From: a virus
Reading direction: 5' to 3' (one strand)
Virus record (IMG/VR): IMGVR_UViG_3300010403_000061
Location: 1-21,730 of that record
DNA: 21,730 nucleotides
Shown here: positions 12,609-20,792 of the stretch, one piece after another
Layout of the letters: each line of letters opens with the position of its first letter
Position numbering within the stretch: position 1 is the stretch's first letter
The notes under the pieces: generated by a model
The model's database searches: none
Told to the model about the DNA's origin: nothing
What the model saw: only the letters and a program-made list of their open reading frames with translations
Position numbers and translations under genes: made by a program

Positions 12609-13632
12609 AATTGCCAATTTCTTTGAATCACGGCTTGGGCGAAACGATGGCAATCCCCTTTATGTCCAGGCTTGCTTAAAACGTATGGAGTATTACGGGA
12701 AGCTCTTGCGTGGGTTCCCTATAGATCCTTCCTTATTAAACTGGTTTGCATCTAAGGAACTTGATCCTATCGCAGAACAGGCGGCCAAGGCACTTCTTGA
12801 GACATACGGGGAAACGGTTGAAATCGATCACGTTTACCCCGTTGGAGATATTAGCCCATTTGGGACTTATGACCTAAATATTCATGTGGATTGGGGCGAA
12901 GATGGCTTGGCAGGGATACTCCCTTACAAGCCTTTTGAGACTCCAAAGCCGTTTGCTTATTGGGCGAGTGATACTCATATCAAAACGGGTGCTATTGATA
13001 GCTATGATTATCGGCTTTCCGTCGCTAAGAAGGCTGACTTTGTATTTGTAGCACAAAAGCAAGCCGCGGAGCGCATGAAAAATGACGGCATTCCTAATCC
13101 TATCTGGCTCCCCCATGCCGTAGAGCCGCAAGCCTACCCAAAAATCGACCTTTTAACGAAGAAATATGACGTTTGTTTTGTTGGGCACGTCAATTCTGAG
13201 AACCGAGTTGATGCTTTAGACCGGCTTTTTAAAGAATTCCCCAATTTCTATTACGGACAGCGCCTTTTCGAAGATGCAGCGCGGAAATTCGCTGAATCCA
13301 AGATCGTTTTTAACATCGCCATGACCGATGACATTAATATGCGCTGTTTTGAGGTGATGGCGACGGGTTCATTCCTCTTAACTAATTGGATTCCTACCAT
13401 TGGAGACCTTTTTGAAGATGGGAAGCACTTAATCCTGTACCGATCTTTAGATGAGATGGTGGATAAAGCCAGATATTACATTGCTCACGACGACGAGCGC
13501 GAAAAAATAGCGCAGGCCGGCTACCAAGAAGTCATCTCGAAGCATAAGATCCAAGATCGCGTGAATGTCATGCTCAACGAATTTATGAAATCAAAAAAAC
13601 AACAGGAGGCCTTAGCCCATGCAAGCGTTTAA
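12601..13632 (+). CDS. CgeB-like GT-B glycosyltransferase
   Basis: It is a GT-B-type transferase related to the CgeB / glycosyltransferase group 1 C-terminal family. The frame extends upstream to 12505, but ATG 12601 is preferred, with GGAG 8 nt before it and an 8-nt overlap with the previous stop; the 343-aa product begins MARIANFFE. Notable pieces are FAYWASDTHI (118-127), IWLPHAVEPQAY (168-179), DVCFVGHVNSENRVD (190-204) and NMRCFEVMATGSFLLTNW (246-263, with the phosphate-binding Glu251). GYQEVISKHKIQDRV lies at 307-321. The family moves sugars from nucleotide donors; acceptor unknown. It is linked to the two transferases before it. Its 3' end overlaps the next gene by 14 nt. Confidence 0.8.
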   Translation: MARIANFFESRLGRNDGNPLYVQACLKRMEYYGKLLRGFPIDPSLLNWFASKELDPIAEQAAKALLETYGETVEIDHVYPVGDISPFGTYDLNIHVDWGEDGLAGILPYKPFETPKPFAYWASDTHIKTGAIDSYDYRLSVAKKADFVFVAQKQAAERMKNDGIPNPIWLPHAVEPQAYPKIDLLTKKYDVCFVGHVNSENRVDALDRLFKEFPNFYYGQRLFEDAARKFAESKIVFNIAMTDDINMRCFEVMATGSFLLTNWIPTIGDLFEDGKHLILYRSLDEMVDKARYYIAHDDEREKIAQAGYQEVISKHKIQDRVNVMLNEFMKSKKQQEALAHASV

Positions 13633-14161
13633 GTTAGTTAATGCAGGATTTGTAGATAAAGTCGTTATTTTCGATTCACTGCCAGAAAGATTGCTTAAAG
13701 GAATCAAGACCCGCGAAGTGGCCGGGTTCCCGCGCTCTTGGGCTAAGTTTTTAGCCGATATCGGAAGCCTAAGAGACGTTTTAAGCACGACCACAGAGAA
13801 ACGCGGTCCTGGGGACTATGTTTTTAGTCATGAAAAGATCGGCAGAGAACCTTGCTTCTACGTTCTGGAATATACGGATGTGAACGCAGATAAAGAGTTT
13901 TACCGGGCTATCTCTGAGTTTTTACGGATGAATTGCGATCCCGATGTTCGATTGAAAGAAAAGCTAATCGACATGGCGATAGCCTTAGCTCCTAACTCAA
14001 CATCCTCTTTGGATATTGAACCGGAAGATATCCCGGTTATCGTAGTCAAAGAAAAAACATCGCAAGAAGAATCCAAGATTGTTGGCCAAGACGAGACCAT
14101 TATTATCCCAGAAGCACAAAAAAGACGAGGACGCCCAAAGAAAGTGGCGGTGGAGGCTTAA
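13619..14161 (+). CDS. Hypothetical protein with AT-hook-like tail, 180 aa
   Basis: It begins 14 nt inside the previous gene, with AGGAGG about 10 nt before the ATG. The first 110 residues look mixed alpha/beta (FVDKVVIFDSLPERLLKGI). The middle is acidic (LDIEPEDIPVIVV), and the end is KRRGRPKKVAVEA. The core RGRPKK matches the AT-hook, a minor-groove DNA-binding motif. It lies between the sugar cassette and the neck genes. It may be a virion protein that touches DNA or a regulator; short basic tails like this also occur by chance. The following ATG comes right after its TAA. Confidence 0.55.
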   Translation: MQAFKLVNAGFVDKVVIFDSLPERLLKGIKTREVAGFPRSWAKFLADIGSLRDVLSTTTEKRGPGDYVFSHEKIGREPCFYVLEYTDVNADKEFYRAISEFLRMNCDPDVRLKEKLIDMAIALAPNSTSSLDIEPEDIPVIVVKEKTSQEESKIVGQDETIIIPEAQKRRGRPKKVAVEA

Positions 14162-14464
14162 ATGATTCAGAACTCAGGTAGCCAGGCAATTGTTTCGGGC
14201 ACGGATGCGGTTGTTGGAAGATCAGGTAAACCTGTTCGGGTCTTTGCCGTTAATTTCACGAGTGATGGTACGGCCGGCGTCCTGATCCTCCGTAATGGAA
14301 CTTCGACAGGTGGGACCGCTTTTGTTACAGAAAACGGCGTTGTTAGCTCAGGGAAAACGGTCGAATACGGTACGTCTGGAGTTTCCTTCCCGGCGGGTTG
14401 TTTTCTTGACGTGGATAGTCATGTGACCGGTGGGGTAGTGGTCTTTGCCCAAGAAGGCGTTTAA
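14162..14464 (+). CDS. Small beta-rich virion protein, 100 aa
   Basis: It starts directly after the preceding stop, and its stop shares a base with the next ATG. It is Gly/Thr/Val-rich with alternating strands (GKPVRVFAVNFTSDGTAGVLIL, GTAFVTENGVVSSGKTVEYG, VTGGVVVFAQEGV), a small beta barrel or jelly-roll-like shape. Similar short proteins sit just before neck or adaptor genes in many phages, but I cannot name the family. Role unknown, possibly structural. Confidence 0.55.
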   Translation: MIQNSGSQAIVSGTDAVVGRSGKPVRVFAVNFTSDGTAGVLILRNGTSTGGTAFVTENGVVSSGKTVEYGTSGVSFPAGCFLDVDSHVTGGVVVFAQEGV

Positions 14465-15384
14465 TGGCGACGTTTTTACAGCTACAGCAGGAGTTAGGTG
14501 CTCAGGTCGGCTTAGATCAAACGGTCTCAAGTCAGGCAACATTGCTGAAGCGCTGGATCAATAACGCTCAGCAAACGATACTTCGGGCTTATGAATGGCC
14601 CTTCCTGCGAAGTCCTACTCCTTTAGTTATTCAGACGGTTACGGATATTACGACAGGGACCGTTGCTACTACGGCTGCCTCTACCACGATCACGTTTAGT
14701 AGTGCTCCTTCCGTTTCAGTAGCGGGGCGTTTCATCCAAACTTCAAGCTCAAATGATTGGTACAAGATCACAGCCCATACCGCTGCAACTACAACGGCAA
14801 CGCTTGAAATCGCCGCTATCTATACGGCTGCGGCGGCAACGTATACGGTGAGGAAATTCTATTACTCAACAAGTTCAAGCGTAGACCGGATTATTCAGAT
14901 ATTCCAAGACGTTCAGCCCTATCAACTTCAAGAGACAACGCCCGAATACTTCCAGTCCTTTAACCCAGGGTTCTTGTCTAGCGGAACTCCTCGAATCTAT
15001 TGCATGGCCGGGATTGACGCCTCTACGGGAGCTGGCGTCCCGCAATTCAGGCTTTGGCCTAACCCGGATTCGGTCTTAAACCTCCGAATTGACTATCTAA
15101 CCGTAGCAACGGATCTATCCGCTGATGCAGATGTTTCGGTTATCCCGGCTAAGTGGCATACGACTGCGCTGATTGAAGGAGCTAAGGCTCAGGGCTTGTC
15201 CTTCTTAGACGACACCAGGGCCCAAGATTCCTATGTGATTTTTAAGAACATGATTGAAGAGATGAAAACGGAGTATGAGATAGGTCTTCATCGTCACCGA
15301 ATTATGACTTCAGCCGATAATCAGCCGATTAGCGGAAATCTAGGATTTTTGCCGCTACCCGGCTACTACCCAAGAGGGAGCTAA
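14464..15384 (+). CDS. Head-tail adaptor (neck) protein
   Basis: It probably attaches below the portal and seals DNA inside the head, like P22 gp4 or T7 tail tubular protein A. The N terminus is helical (FLQLQQELGAQVGL; TLLKRWINNAQQTILRAYEWPFLR, near 27-50). Then there is a Thr-rich beta insertion (about 55-135) and a return to helices (PAKWHTTALIEGAKAQGLSFLDDTR). The 'LKRWINNA...YEWPFL' opening with a late W-H-x-x-x-LIEGAKA helix is familiar from adaptor proteins of podoviruses. It is 306 aa, larger than minimal adaptors because of the beta insertion. The neighbouring nozzle-like gene directly follows. Confidence 0.7.
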   Translation: MATFLQLQQELGAQVGLDQTVSSQATLLKRWINNAQQTILRAYEWPFLRSPTPLVIQTVTDITTGTVATTAASTTITFSSAPSVSVAGRFIQTSSSNDWYKITAHTAATTTATLEIAAIYTAAAATYTVRKFYYSTSSSVDRIIQIFQDVQPYQLQETTPEYFQSFNPGFLSSGTPRIYCMAGIDASTGAGVPQFRLWPNPDSVLNLRIDYLTVATDLSADADVSVIPAKWHTTALIEGAKAQGLSFLDDTRAQDSYVIFKNMIEEMKTEYEIGLHRHRIMTSADNQPISGNLGFLPLPGYYPRGS

Positions 15385-16908
15385 ATGGCAGCACGTGGAC
15401 CAGGTGTACCGTTAGCAGATTTTACGGGGGGACTTAATGTCATGGACCCCGAATACAACCTTCCATTAAATCAATCCCCTGATTTAGACAACATTGTTTT
15501 GCAGAAGATGGGATTTAGGAAACGTAATGGCGATTCAGCATGGAATTCAAGCGCGATGGTTTCTAGCGCTACAGCCATTCATGGGATGGGCTACTTCGTG
15601 ACGGATGGCGGAACGGAATTTCTAAATGCCATCGCCGGGACTAAGTTTTTTACTGATTCTGGTCTATCAGGGACCATGACTGATGCAACAGGCGCGATAA
15701 CGATTACAACAGGTCAAAACAATATCTGGAACTCAGTCAATTTCAATAATCTTCAAATTTGGTTCGGGGGAGCTCCAGATTCCCCTTTCAAGTATTCGGG
15801 AACCGGAAACGCAGCAGCTTTGGGCGGATCGCCACCTACAGCCAATAACGTTTTTGGAGCTAATAACCGGATATTTGCCATGAATACAACAGCTAATCCC
15901 TCTCGTATCTTTTGGCCCGTAGTATCCAATCCTGAAGATTGGACTGGAACAGGGTCCGGCAACGCAGACGTTGCGGCATCTGATGGCGATAAGCTGATGT
16001 GTGGGATTGTAACCGGTCCAGATACCGCTATTCTCTTTAAAAATAACAGTACCCACATGATGATTTTGACCCGCCAACCTTTCCCGATCTATCAACTTCA
16101 AAGAGGCGTAGGAATAGCTGGGAAGAACGCCTGGGCTTTTGCCAACGGGGAGATCTACTTTATTACGCCTGGCCTTCGGATGCGCTCAACTACGGATGGC
16201 GTTAACTTTAAGACGTATCCAACCAACATTGATCCCATTTTCGACACGATTAACCCATCACGTATTAGCTTTATTCAGGGGGCTTATTATCAGCAGGAAA
16301 ACTGGATTGTATTTTGTGTGTCTACAGGATCGAATACGACTAACAATTACCTCATTATTTGGGATATAGACCGCGAATGTTTCTTGAGATGCACGACAGG
16401 CTTCAAATCAAACATTCTGGGTATTGTTCAAAATAGGCGCTTATTCGCTGGGCATTACAACGGAAAGCTTTACGAAAAGCTGAAATTGACTGTATTTGCT
16501 GATGCTTCGGAGGCTTCTCCAGGCGCTATCGATGGACACTGGCGTACTCCGTTTAGCAACTTTACGCAAGAAACCGATATCACCATCCATCCCACTTATG
16601 TTGACGTAGTAGCCATAACTGAAAGCGCTTCCACATTAGATATCTCCTACGGATTTGACTTTACTTCCGCTCAAACCACTCAAACCTTTAGCCTTCAGGC
16701 GGTCGGCGGGGTCTGGGATAGTGGTCTGTGGGATACGGCTGTATGGGGCGGCCAGAATGCGACTGTATTACGTCAATTTGTGCTCGGACGCGGAAATCTT
16801 TTCAGTTTCATGCTGCGAAATGCCACGGCTTCCCAAGGTTATACCGTTCAAGGGGCTATGGTCAGAACAAAGAGCGATAAAGCTCGGAAAGTCTTTGCAA
16901 ACACTTAG
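15385..16908 (+). CDS. Tail nozzle / tail tubular B-like beta protein
   Basis: The 507-aa protein is almost wholly beta-rich. It opens PLADFTGGLNVMDPEYNLPL then LDNIVLQKMGFRKRNG, the start expected for P22 gp10-like or T7 tail tubular protein B-like nozzle proteins: 'GGLN....P..L.....P.L.N+....G...+R.G'. Repeated blade-like units continue to about 350 (IWFGGAPDSPFKYSGTG, NRIFAMNTTANPSRIFW, AILFKNNSTHMMIL), then a C-terminal domain from about 380. It starts straight after the adaptor gene. It would build the distal stem through which DNA leaves. No enzymatic motif is visible. Confidence 0.75.
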   Translation: MAARGPGVPLADFTGGLNVMDPEYNLPLNQSPDLDNIVLQKMGFRKRNGDSAWNSSAMVSSATAIHGMGYFVTDGGTEFLNAIAGTKFFTDSGLSGTMTDATGAITITTGQNNIWNSVNFNNLQIWFGGAPDSPFKYSGTGNAAALGGSPPTANNVFGANNRIFAMNTTANPSRIFWPVVSNPEDWTGTGSGNADVAASDGDKLMCGIVTGPDTAILFKNNSTHMMILTRQPFPIYQLQRGVGIAGKNAWAFANGEIYFITPGLRMRSTTDGVNFKTYPTNIDPIFDTINPSRISFIQGAYYQQENWIVFCVSTGSNTTNNYLIIWDIDRECFLRCTTGFKSNILGIVQNRRLFAGHYNGKLYEKLKLTVFADASEASPGAIDGHWRTPFSNFTQETDITIHPTYVDVVAITESASTLDISYGFDFTSAQTTQTFSLQAVGGVWDSGLWDTAVWGGQNATVLRQFVLGRGNLFSFMLRNATASQGYTVQGAMVRTKSDKARKVFANT

Positions 16909-16919
16909 AGGGTACTATC

Positions 16920-17936
16920 TTGGCGATTTCATTCACTATCAGTTACACCTTTACTCCAGGGACCACAATATCATCTTCTCAGGTTAATACAAATTTCTCC
17001 GATGAAGCCAATGTATGGATCGGTCTTGAAGCGCTCACGAAATCATTCGCAGCTCTCCGCGTAGATGCTACGCCAACGACTTCAACAGATGTCGCCATTA
17101 AAAGTTACGTCGATAAACTAAATGCCTATCGCAGGCCTAATCTTCAATTTGGGTCTATCACGACGGTTGCCGTCGAATCTGGTCTGGACGGAACCTCTGG
17201 CGATATTCCGCTTCTTTTCCCAGACGGAACTCTTCGGACTGAAACATCCACTACACGAACGACATTCGATATCACAAGAAACGCTGTACTTGTTACATCT
17301 GGAGCACAATCAGGATTAACGGGAGCAACCTCAGAAGCGACGAACACCTGGTACGCTTTGTACGGTTGTAAAGTTACGGATTCATCTACGTTATGGGTCA
17401 CGGTAGGATCTACGGTTCTGCCTATTCGAGCCAATTTTTCAACGCTCAATACGGCCTATGGAACCAATGGGTGGGTTTATTTGGGTTTGATTCGAAACGG
17501 TGACGGGGCGAGTGCTACGGGCGACATTCTTGCTTTTACGCAAGTAGGTCATATGAGCTTATTCCAGAACGTTTCGGCAGATGCCGGAACCGCATCGGGG
17601 AGGGGACTTCGCCTAGCGGTCGGAACTAGTGCAACATCGCTAACTTACACCTATTCGGCTGGAACATCTGGAGCCGTGATCCCAAATAATATCGGGCATG
17701 CCTATTGGACCGGAACGGTGGCACTCGGTTCTTCCGGTGTAATGGGTATGTCTAACGCTGGCGGAACTTATAACTACTTGAACGTTTCGGGCCAATCCAC
17801 CACAAGCATTTTCCCTTTATGGGCCGTAGCCTCGGACGGCCTGATTCTTACGGGTCCAGCAGCATCCAACTATTCAATCCGCTTGTCAGGTTACATTGAC
17901 AACGTTTTAGGAGTCGGAGCTAACCCAATACTCTAA
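16920..17936 (+). CDS. Tail-fibre-like structural protein
   Basis: The start is TTG 16920 with GAGGG at about 16907-16911. The 338-aa product opens with ISYTFTPGTTISSSQVNTNFSDE, an N-terminal module familiar from phage fibre or spike proteins that bind the tail. A helix-rich collar follows (ALTKSFAALR, KSYVDKLNAYRRP), and then a Thr/Ser/Gly-rich beta region to the end. No catalytic motif, intramolecular chaperone domain or receptor-binding domain is recognised, and it is short for a full fibre. It might be an adaptor to a separate receptor-binding protein, or a short spike. The 3' base overlaps the next gene (TAATG). Confidence 0.65.
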   Translation: MAISFTISYTFTPGTTISSSQVNTNFSDEANVWIGLEALTKSFAALRVDATPTTSTDVAIKSYVDKLNAYRRPNLQFGSITTVAVESGLDGTSGDIPLLFPDGTLRTETSTTRTTFDITRNAVLVTSGAQSGLTGATSEATNTWYALYGCKVTDSSTLWVTVGSTVLPIRANFSTLNTAYGTNGWVYLGLIRNGDGASATGDILAFTQVGHMSLFQNVSADAGTASGRGLRLAVGTSATSLTYTYSAGTSGAVIPNNIGHAYWTGTVALGSSGVMGMSNAGGTYNYLNVSGQSTTSIFPLWAVASDGLILTGPAASNYSIRLSGYIDNVLGVGANPIL

Positions 17937-18139
17937 TGGAAAAGAAAATCGAACCGGATAGAAATTCACCCAGGATAACTCGACCGATCATTATCGGCGA
18001 TTTAACTTTGGCAAGTCCGACAACAGAAACAACGGTCGGGGCAGCTGGAGGAGCATCAGCGTTGCCAGCGACGCCCCTAGGATATGTATTCGTCATGATC
18101 GGCAATACACCGGTCAAGATTCCCTACTTCAATATATGA
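17936..18139 (+). CDS. Small tail-associated protein, 67 aa
   Basis: It starts at the shared base of TAATG and ends in an ATGA overlap with the next gene. The N terminus is charged (KKIEPDRNSPRITRP), the middle is Gly/Ala/Ser/Thr-rich and disordered, and the end is LPATPLGYVFVMIGNTPVKIPYFNI. The ending 'LPATP.GY....I.GT..KIPYYN' is one I associate with short phage proteins near tail genes, function unknown. Probably a virion accessory. Confidence 0.55.
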   Translation: MEKKIEPDRNSPRITRPIIIGDLTLASPTTETTVGAAGGASALPATPLGYVFVMIGNTPVKIPYFNI

Positions 18140-18654
18140 ACGATACGATTACGACTTCTTTGTCTCATGGATTGACCTATAAATCATCTGATCCAACGTT
18201 TTATCTAGCCCAATCTATTCCACCGGGCATGAATGAACAGTTTTCAGATGCGGTTATTGATTTCATGAACTCTTCCGGCCTTCCAAATGGCATTGAGAAA
18301 CAAGGATTCTTTTACCAAACCCTTCAAGCGATTGCTACATCTGCGATCCTAGGGCAAGGCCGTGAGCTTTGGCTAGGCATTCATGATGGGACGCTTTATA
18401 CCTACATCTTGGCATCCATCAGCCCTGATTTTGATGGACGCCTAGCCTATACAGTAACTCAAGCCTGGGTTAAAGAAGATCAGCGTGGGAAGCGATGGGT
18501 CAGAGATGCGTGGCAAAAAGTTAGACAACGGGCGAAAGACACGTTGTGCAGCCATTTCGTGGTTCATTCGACTAAGGCTAATACAGCGGCTTATTGTCGG
18601 TTTTTAGGTAAAGGTTTTCATAAAGTAATCGAAATTTTGAAAGAGGAGATTTGA
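18136..18654 (+). CDS. GNAT-like protein, probable ejection-module member
   Basis: The 172-aa protein has the layout of a GNAT acyltransferase: strand LWLGIHDGTLYTYILASI (79-96), a beta strand LAYTVTQAWV (103-112), the loop-helix EDQRGKRWVRDAWQKV (114-129) where the acetyl-CoA pyrophosphate loop would sit, and FVVHSTKANTAAYCRFLGKGF (141-161) at the end. The loop differs from the canonical [RQ]xxGx[GA], so it may be inactive. In T7-like phages an acetyltransferase-like internal virion protein (gp13) precedes the large ejection proteins, and the same place is occupied here. Function in the virion is inferred by position. Confidence 0.55.
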   Translation: MNDTITTSLSHGLTYKSSDPTFYLAQSIPPGMNEQFSDAVIDFMNSSGLPNGIEKQGFFYQTLQAIATSAILGQGRELWLGIHDGTLYTYILASISPDFDGRLAYTVTQAWVKEDQRGKRWVRDAWQKVRQRAKDTLCSHFVVHSTKANTAAYCRFLGKGFHKVIEILKEEI

Positions 18655-18655
18655 T

Positions 18656-19414
18656 ATGGGCGGAAAAGCTGGACGCGTTGCAACTGGAATTGCCACAGGT
18701 GGATTATCCGAGGCTGCCAGAGCAGCAGCAGGGAATCCAATCGCAAGACGTGCAGGAGCAGCAGCACTCACGGGTGGATTGTCAGAAGTATTACAACAAA
18801 ATCCGTACGGTATTCCTCTTACAAATCCACTGCCTGGGCTCTATAAACATGGCGGGGGTGGAAATTCTTCTGGTGTTTCAGGGCCTTTCTCAGTTGATCC
18901 GGCGCAGTCTGCTTATGATCAGGAAGCGATTAGGACTCTTGGTGAAAAACAATACAAAGATACACTCGGAGCAATCGATAACAATTCATCTGCCCAGCAG
19001 GATTATGCTGCTCAAACTCTTAAACGCATGACTCCAGATATTGAAGAAGGACTCAATTCTCAGCATTTACTCAATTCGTCTGCACTTCATCAAGAACTCG
19101 GGCGACAAGCTTCTAATTTGGCCCAGGATGTGGCATCGCAAAGAGCTAATGCTATTCAATCGGCTTTAACTGGAAAACAAGGCTTTGAGACCGGAGCTTT
19201 GCAGCGCGGTCTTAGCTTAGAAGATTTTGTTAATCAAGCAAATGTCGCAAAGTCTATAGGTGCTCAAATGGCTCCCCAGGTTAGTAATGGCAAGGGGAAT
19301 GCGGTGGCAGGATTAGGCGCTGGCGCAACTGCGGGTGCGGGTTTTGGTCCGTGGGGAGCTGCTCTGGGTGGAGTCGGTGGTGCACTCCTAGGAAGTGGCA
19401 GGAAAGGTAAATAA
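18656..19414 (+). CDS. Probable internal virion (ejection) protein, 252 aa
   Basis: AGGAG (about 18644-18648) precedes ATG 18656. The protein is Gly/Ala-rich at both ends: GRVATGIATGGLSEAARAAAG at the N terminus and AVAGLGAGATAGAGFGPWGA at about 222-241. The helical centre is Gln/Asn/Ser-rich (GEKQYKDTLGAIDNNSSAQQ, ELGRQASNLAQDVASQRANA). The closing Gly-rich hydrophobic stretch could enter a membrane. Composition and place resemble small ejection proteins such as T7 gp14 or P22 gp7, which reach the host envelope with the DNA. The family is not assigned by homology here. Confidence 0.55.
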   Translation: MGGKAGRVATGIATGGLSEAARAAAGNPIARRAGAAALTGGLSEVLQQNPYGIPLTNPLPGLYKHGGGGNSSGVSGPFSVDPAQSAYDQEAIRTLGEKQYKDTLGAIDNNSSAQQDYAAQTLKRMTPDIEEGLNSQHLLNSSALHQELGRQASNLAQDVASQRANAIQSALTGKQGFETGALQRGLSLEDFVNQANVAKSIGAQMAPQVSNGKGNAVAGLGAGATAGAGFGPWGAALGGVGGALLGSGRKGK

Positions 19415-19415
19415 C

Positions 19416-20792
19416 ATGCCTACTCCAGATTTCACAATGAGGGCGGGTAGTTTCCCGATCGAGGCCGTAATTAGCGCAGCTCAACGCAAAGCTGCCCTTG
19501 AGCAGCAAGGCGATGCACAAAATAATCAGCAGATTGTCCAAGGTCTTGAAGCTATTGGAAAAGTTGGTCAATCTTTAGTTGATAAGCGGCTTCAAGTGGC
19601 TCAAGCTTTGGCGCTCGGGAAAGCTCTTAATATCCCAGACGATCAATCTCGCCAAATGACACCTGAGCAAGTGATTCATGCTGGGACAATCAAATCTGGG
19701 GCAGGCTCACCACTTTACTATTTAATGGGATTGCATCCAGAATTGGCTAAGAATCCAGCGTTTATGGCGGCTATGAGTGGAAATCAGCCGCCTACTGCTG
19801 GGGTGAATACGGGCGGTACAACGCCACTAGCCACTTCTCCTAATGGTGCAATGTTAGCTTCAAACGTTACTGCTACTCCTATAGCTCCTGTCGCTGGCGT
19901 GGGGGGAGCGCTGCCTACGGCTACTCCAGCCCCCGTACCCGTTCCTATCGCTGCACCTGGGTCCGTCACTCCGACAGCAGATCCAATGTCTACTTTTCTA
20001 AATATGCCAATGACTAAGGGGCAGATGGCTTCTTTGAAAATGGGGACAGCAGCGGCTGCTGCTAATCGACCTGAGCATGTAATGACTCAGCAACAGGCAC
20101 TTGACGCAGGTATTGTCCCAAAGGAAACACGAATACTGCCTAATGCAAAAGATCCAAATCAATTCACTATTGGCGGGAAAGAAGATCAATTCTATCAGCG
20201 CGAATGGGACAAATTACTTAAAGAGACCGATCCTCTCAACGCTTCTAGCCGAACGCCTCTTGGTATGGCTTCTCGGGCAACTTTCAATGCTAACCGTGCC
20301 CTTAAAACGCTTTTAAATCCTGTTGTAACAAATCAAGAAGCAGGGAACGTTATGGCCGATGTTGCGGGTATTTATCAAAACGGATCGCCTACGCAGTTCG
20401 GGATGAGCCATCAAGCCTATGATTCGCTCTATGGGAAAATTCAGGGAGTTAAGCAACTTATTACGGGAAAACCTACAGATGCTCTACCTAAGGACATTAA
20501 AGATCGTTTAGTGAATGTATTGTCAGACATGAAAGCTACGAATCAGGCCCTTTTAACTCAACGTCTTGATATGACGGAGCACACAAAGAAAGCAGTTATT
20601 AGTCGTTTTCCTGAAGAATGGAAGGAATACCGTGCAATTCTCGAAGGGGATCAGTCCGGGTACAACGGTCTTACGGCAGGCCAAAGCACTGCTCCTGCGA
20701 CGCAAGGTGCTACGCCAGCATGGACAAACGACCATGAACAACGCCTACAAATGCTTTTAGAAAAGCAGAGAAATGGATCATTAAAAAGCTAA
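19416..20792 (+). CDS. Probable internal virion protein, 458 aa
   Basis: I choose ATG 19416 (1 nt after the preceding stop, GGAAAGG upstream) over the in-frame GTG 19395. The N-terminal 75 residues are helical and Gln/Ala-rich. A long Pro/Ala/Thr linker follows at about 125-205 (IAPVAGVGGALPTATPAPVP). A second helical region reads KEDQFYQREWDKLLKETDPL then SRTPLGMASRATFNANRAL and a helix-rich end. I see no lytic transglycosylase or peptidase motif. The layout resembles the middle member of an ejection set (T7 gp15-like), by position only. The stop shares a base with the next ATG. Confidence 0.5.
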   Translation: MPTPDFTMRAGSFPIEAVISAAQRKAALEQQGDAQNNQQIVQGLEAIGKVGQSLVDKRLQVAQALALGKALNIPDDQSRQMTPEQVIHAGTIKSGAGSPLYYLMGLHPELAKNPAFMAAMSGNQPPTAGVNTGGTTPLATSPNGAMLASNVTATPIAPVAGVGGALPTATPAPVPVPIAAPGSVTPTADPMSTFLNMPMTKGQMASLKMGTAAAAANRPEHVMTQQQALDAGIVPKETRILPNAKDPNQFTIGGKEDQFYQREWDKLLKETDPLNASSRTPLGMASRATFNANRALKTLLNPVVTNQEAGNVMADVAGIYQNGSPTQFGMSHQAYDSLYGKIQGVKQLITGKPTDALPKDIKDRLVNVLSDMKATNQALLTQRLDMTEHTKKAVISRFPEEWKEYRAILEGDQSGYNGLTAGQSTAPATQGATPAWTNDHEQRLQMLLEKQRNGSLKS

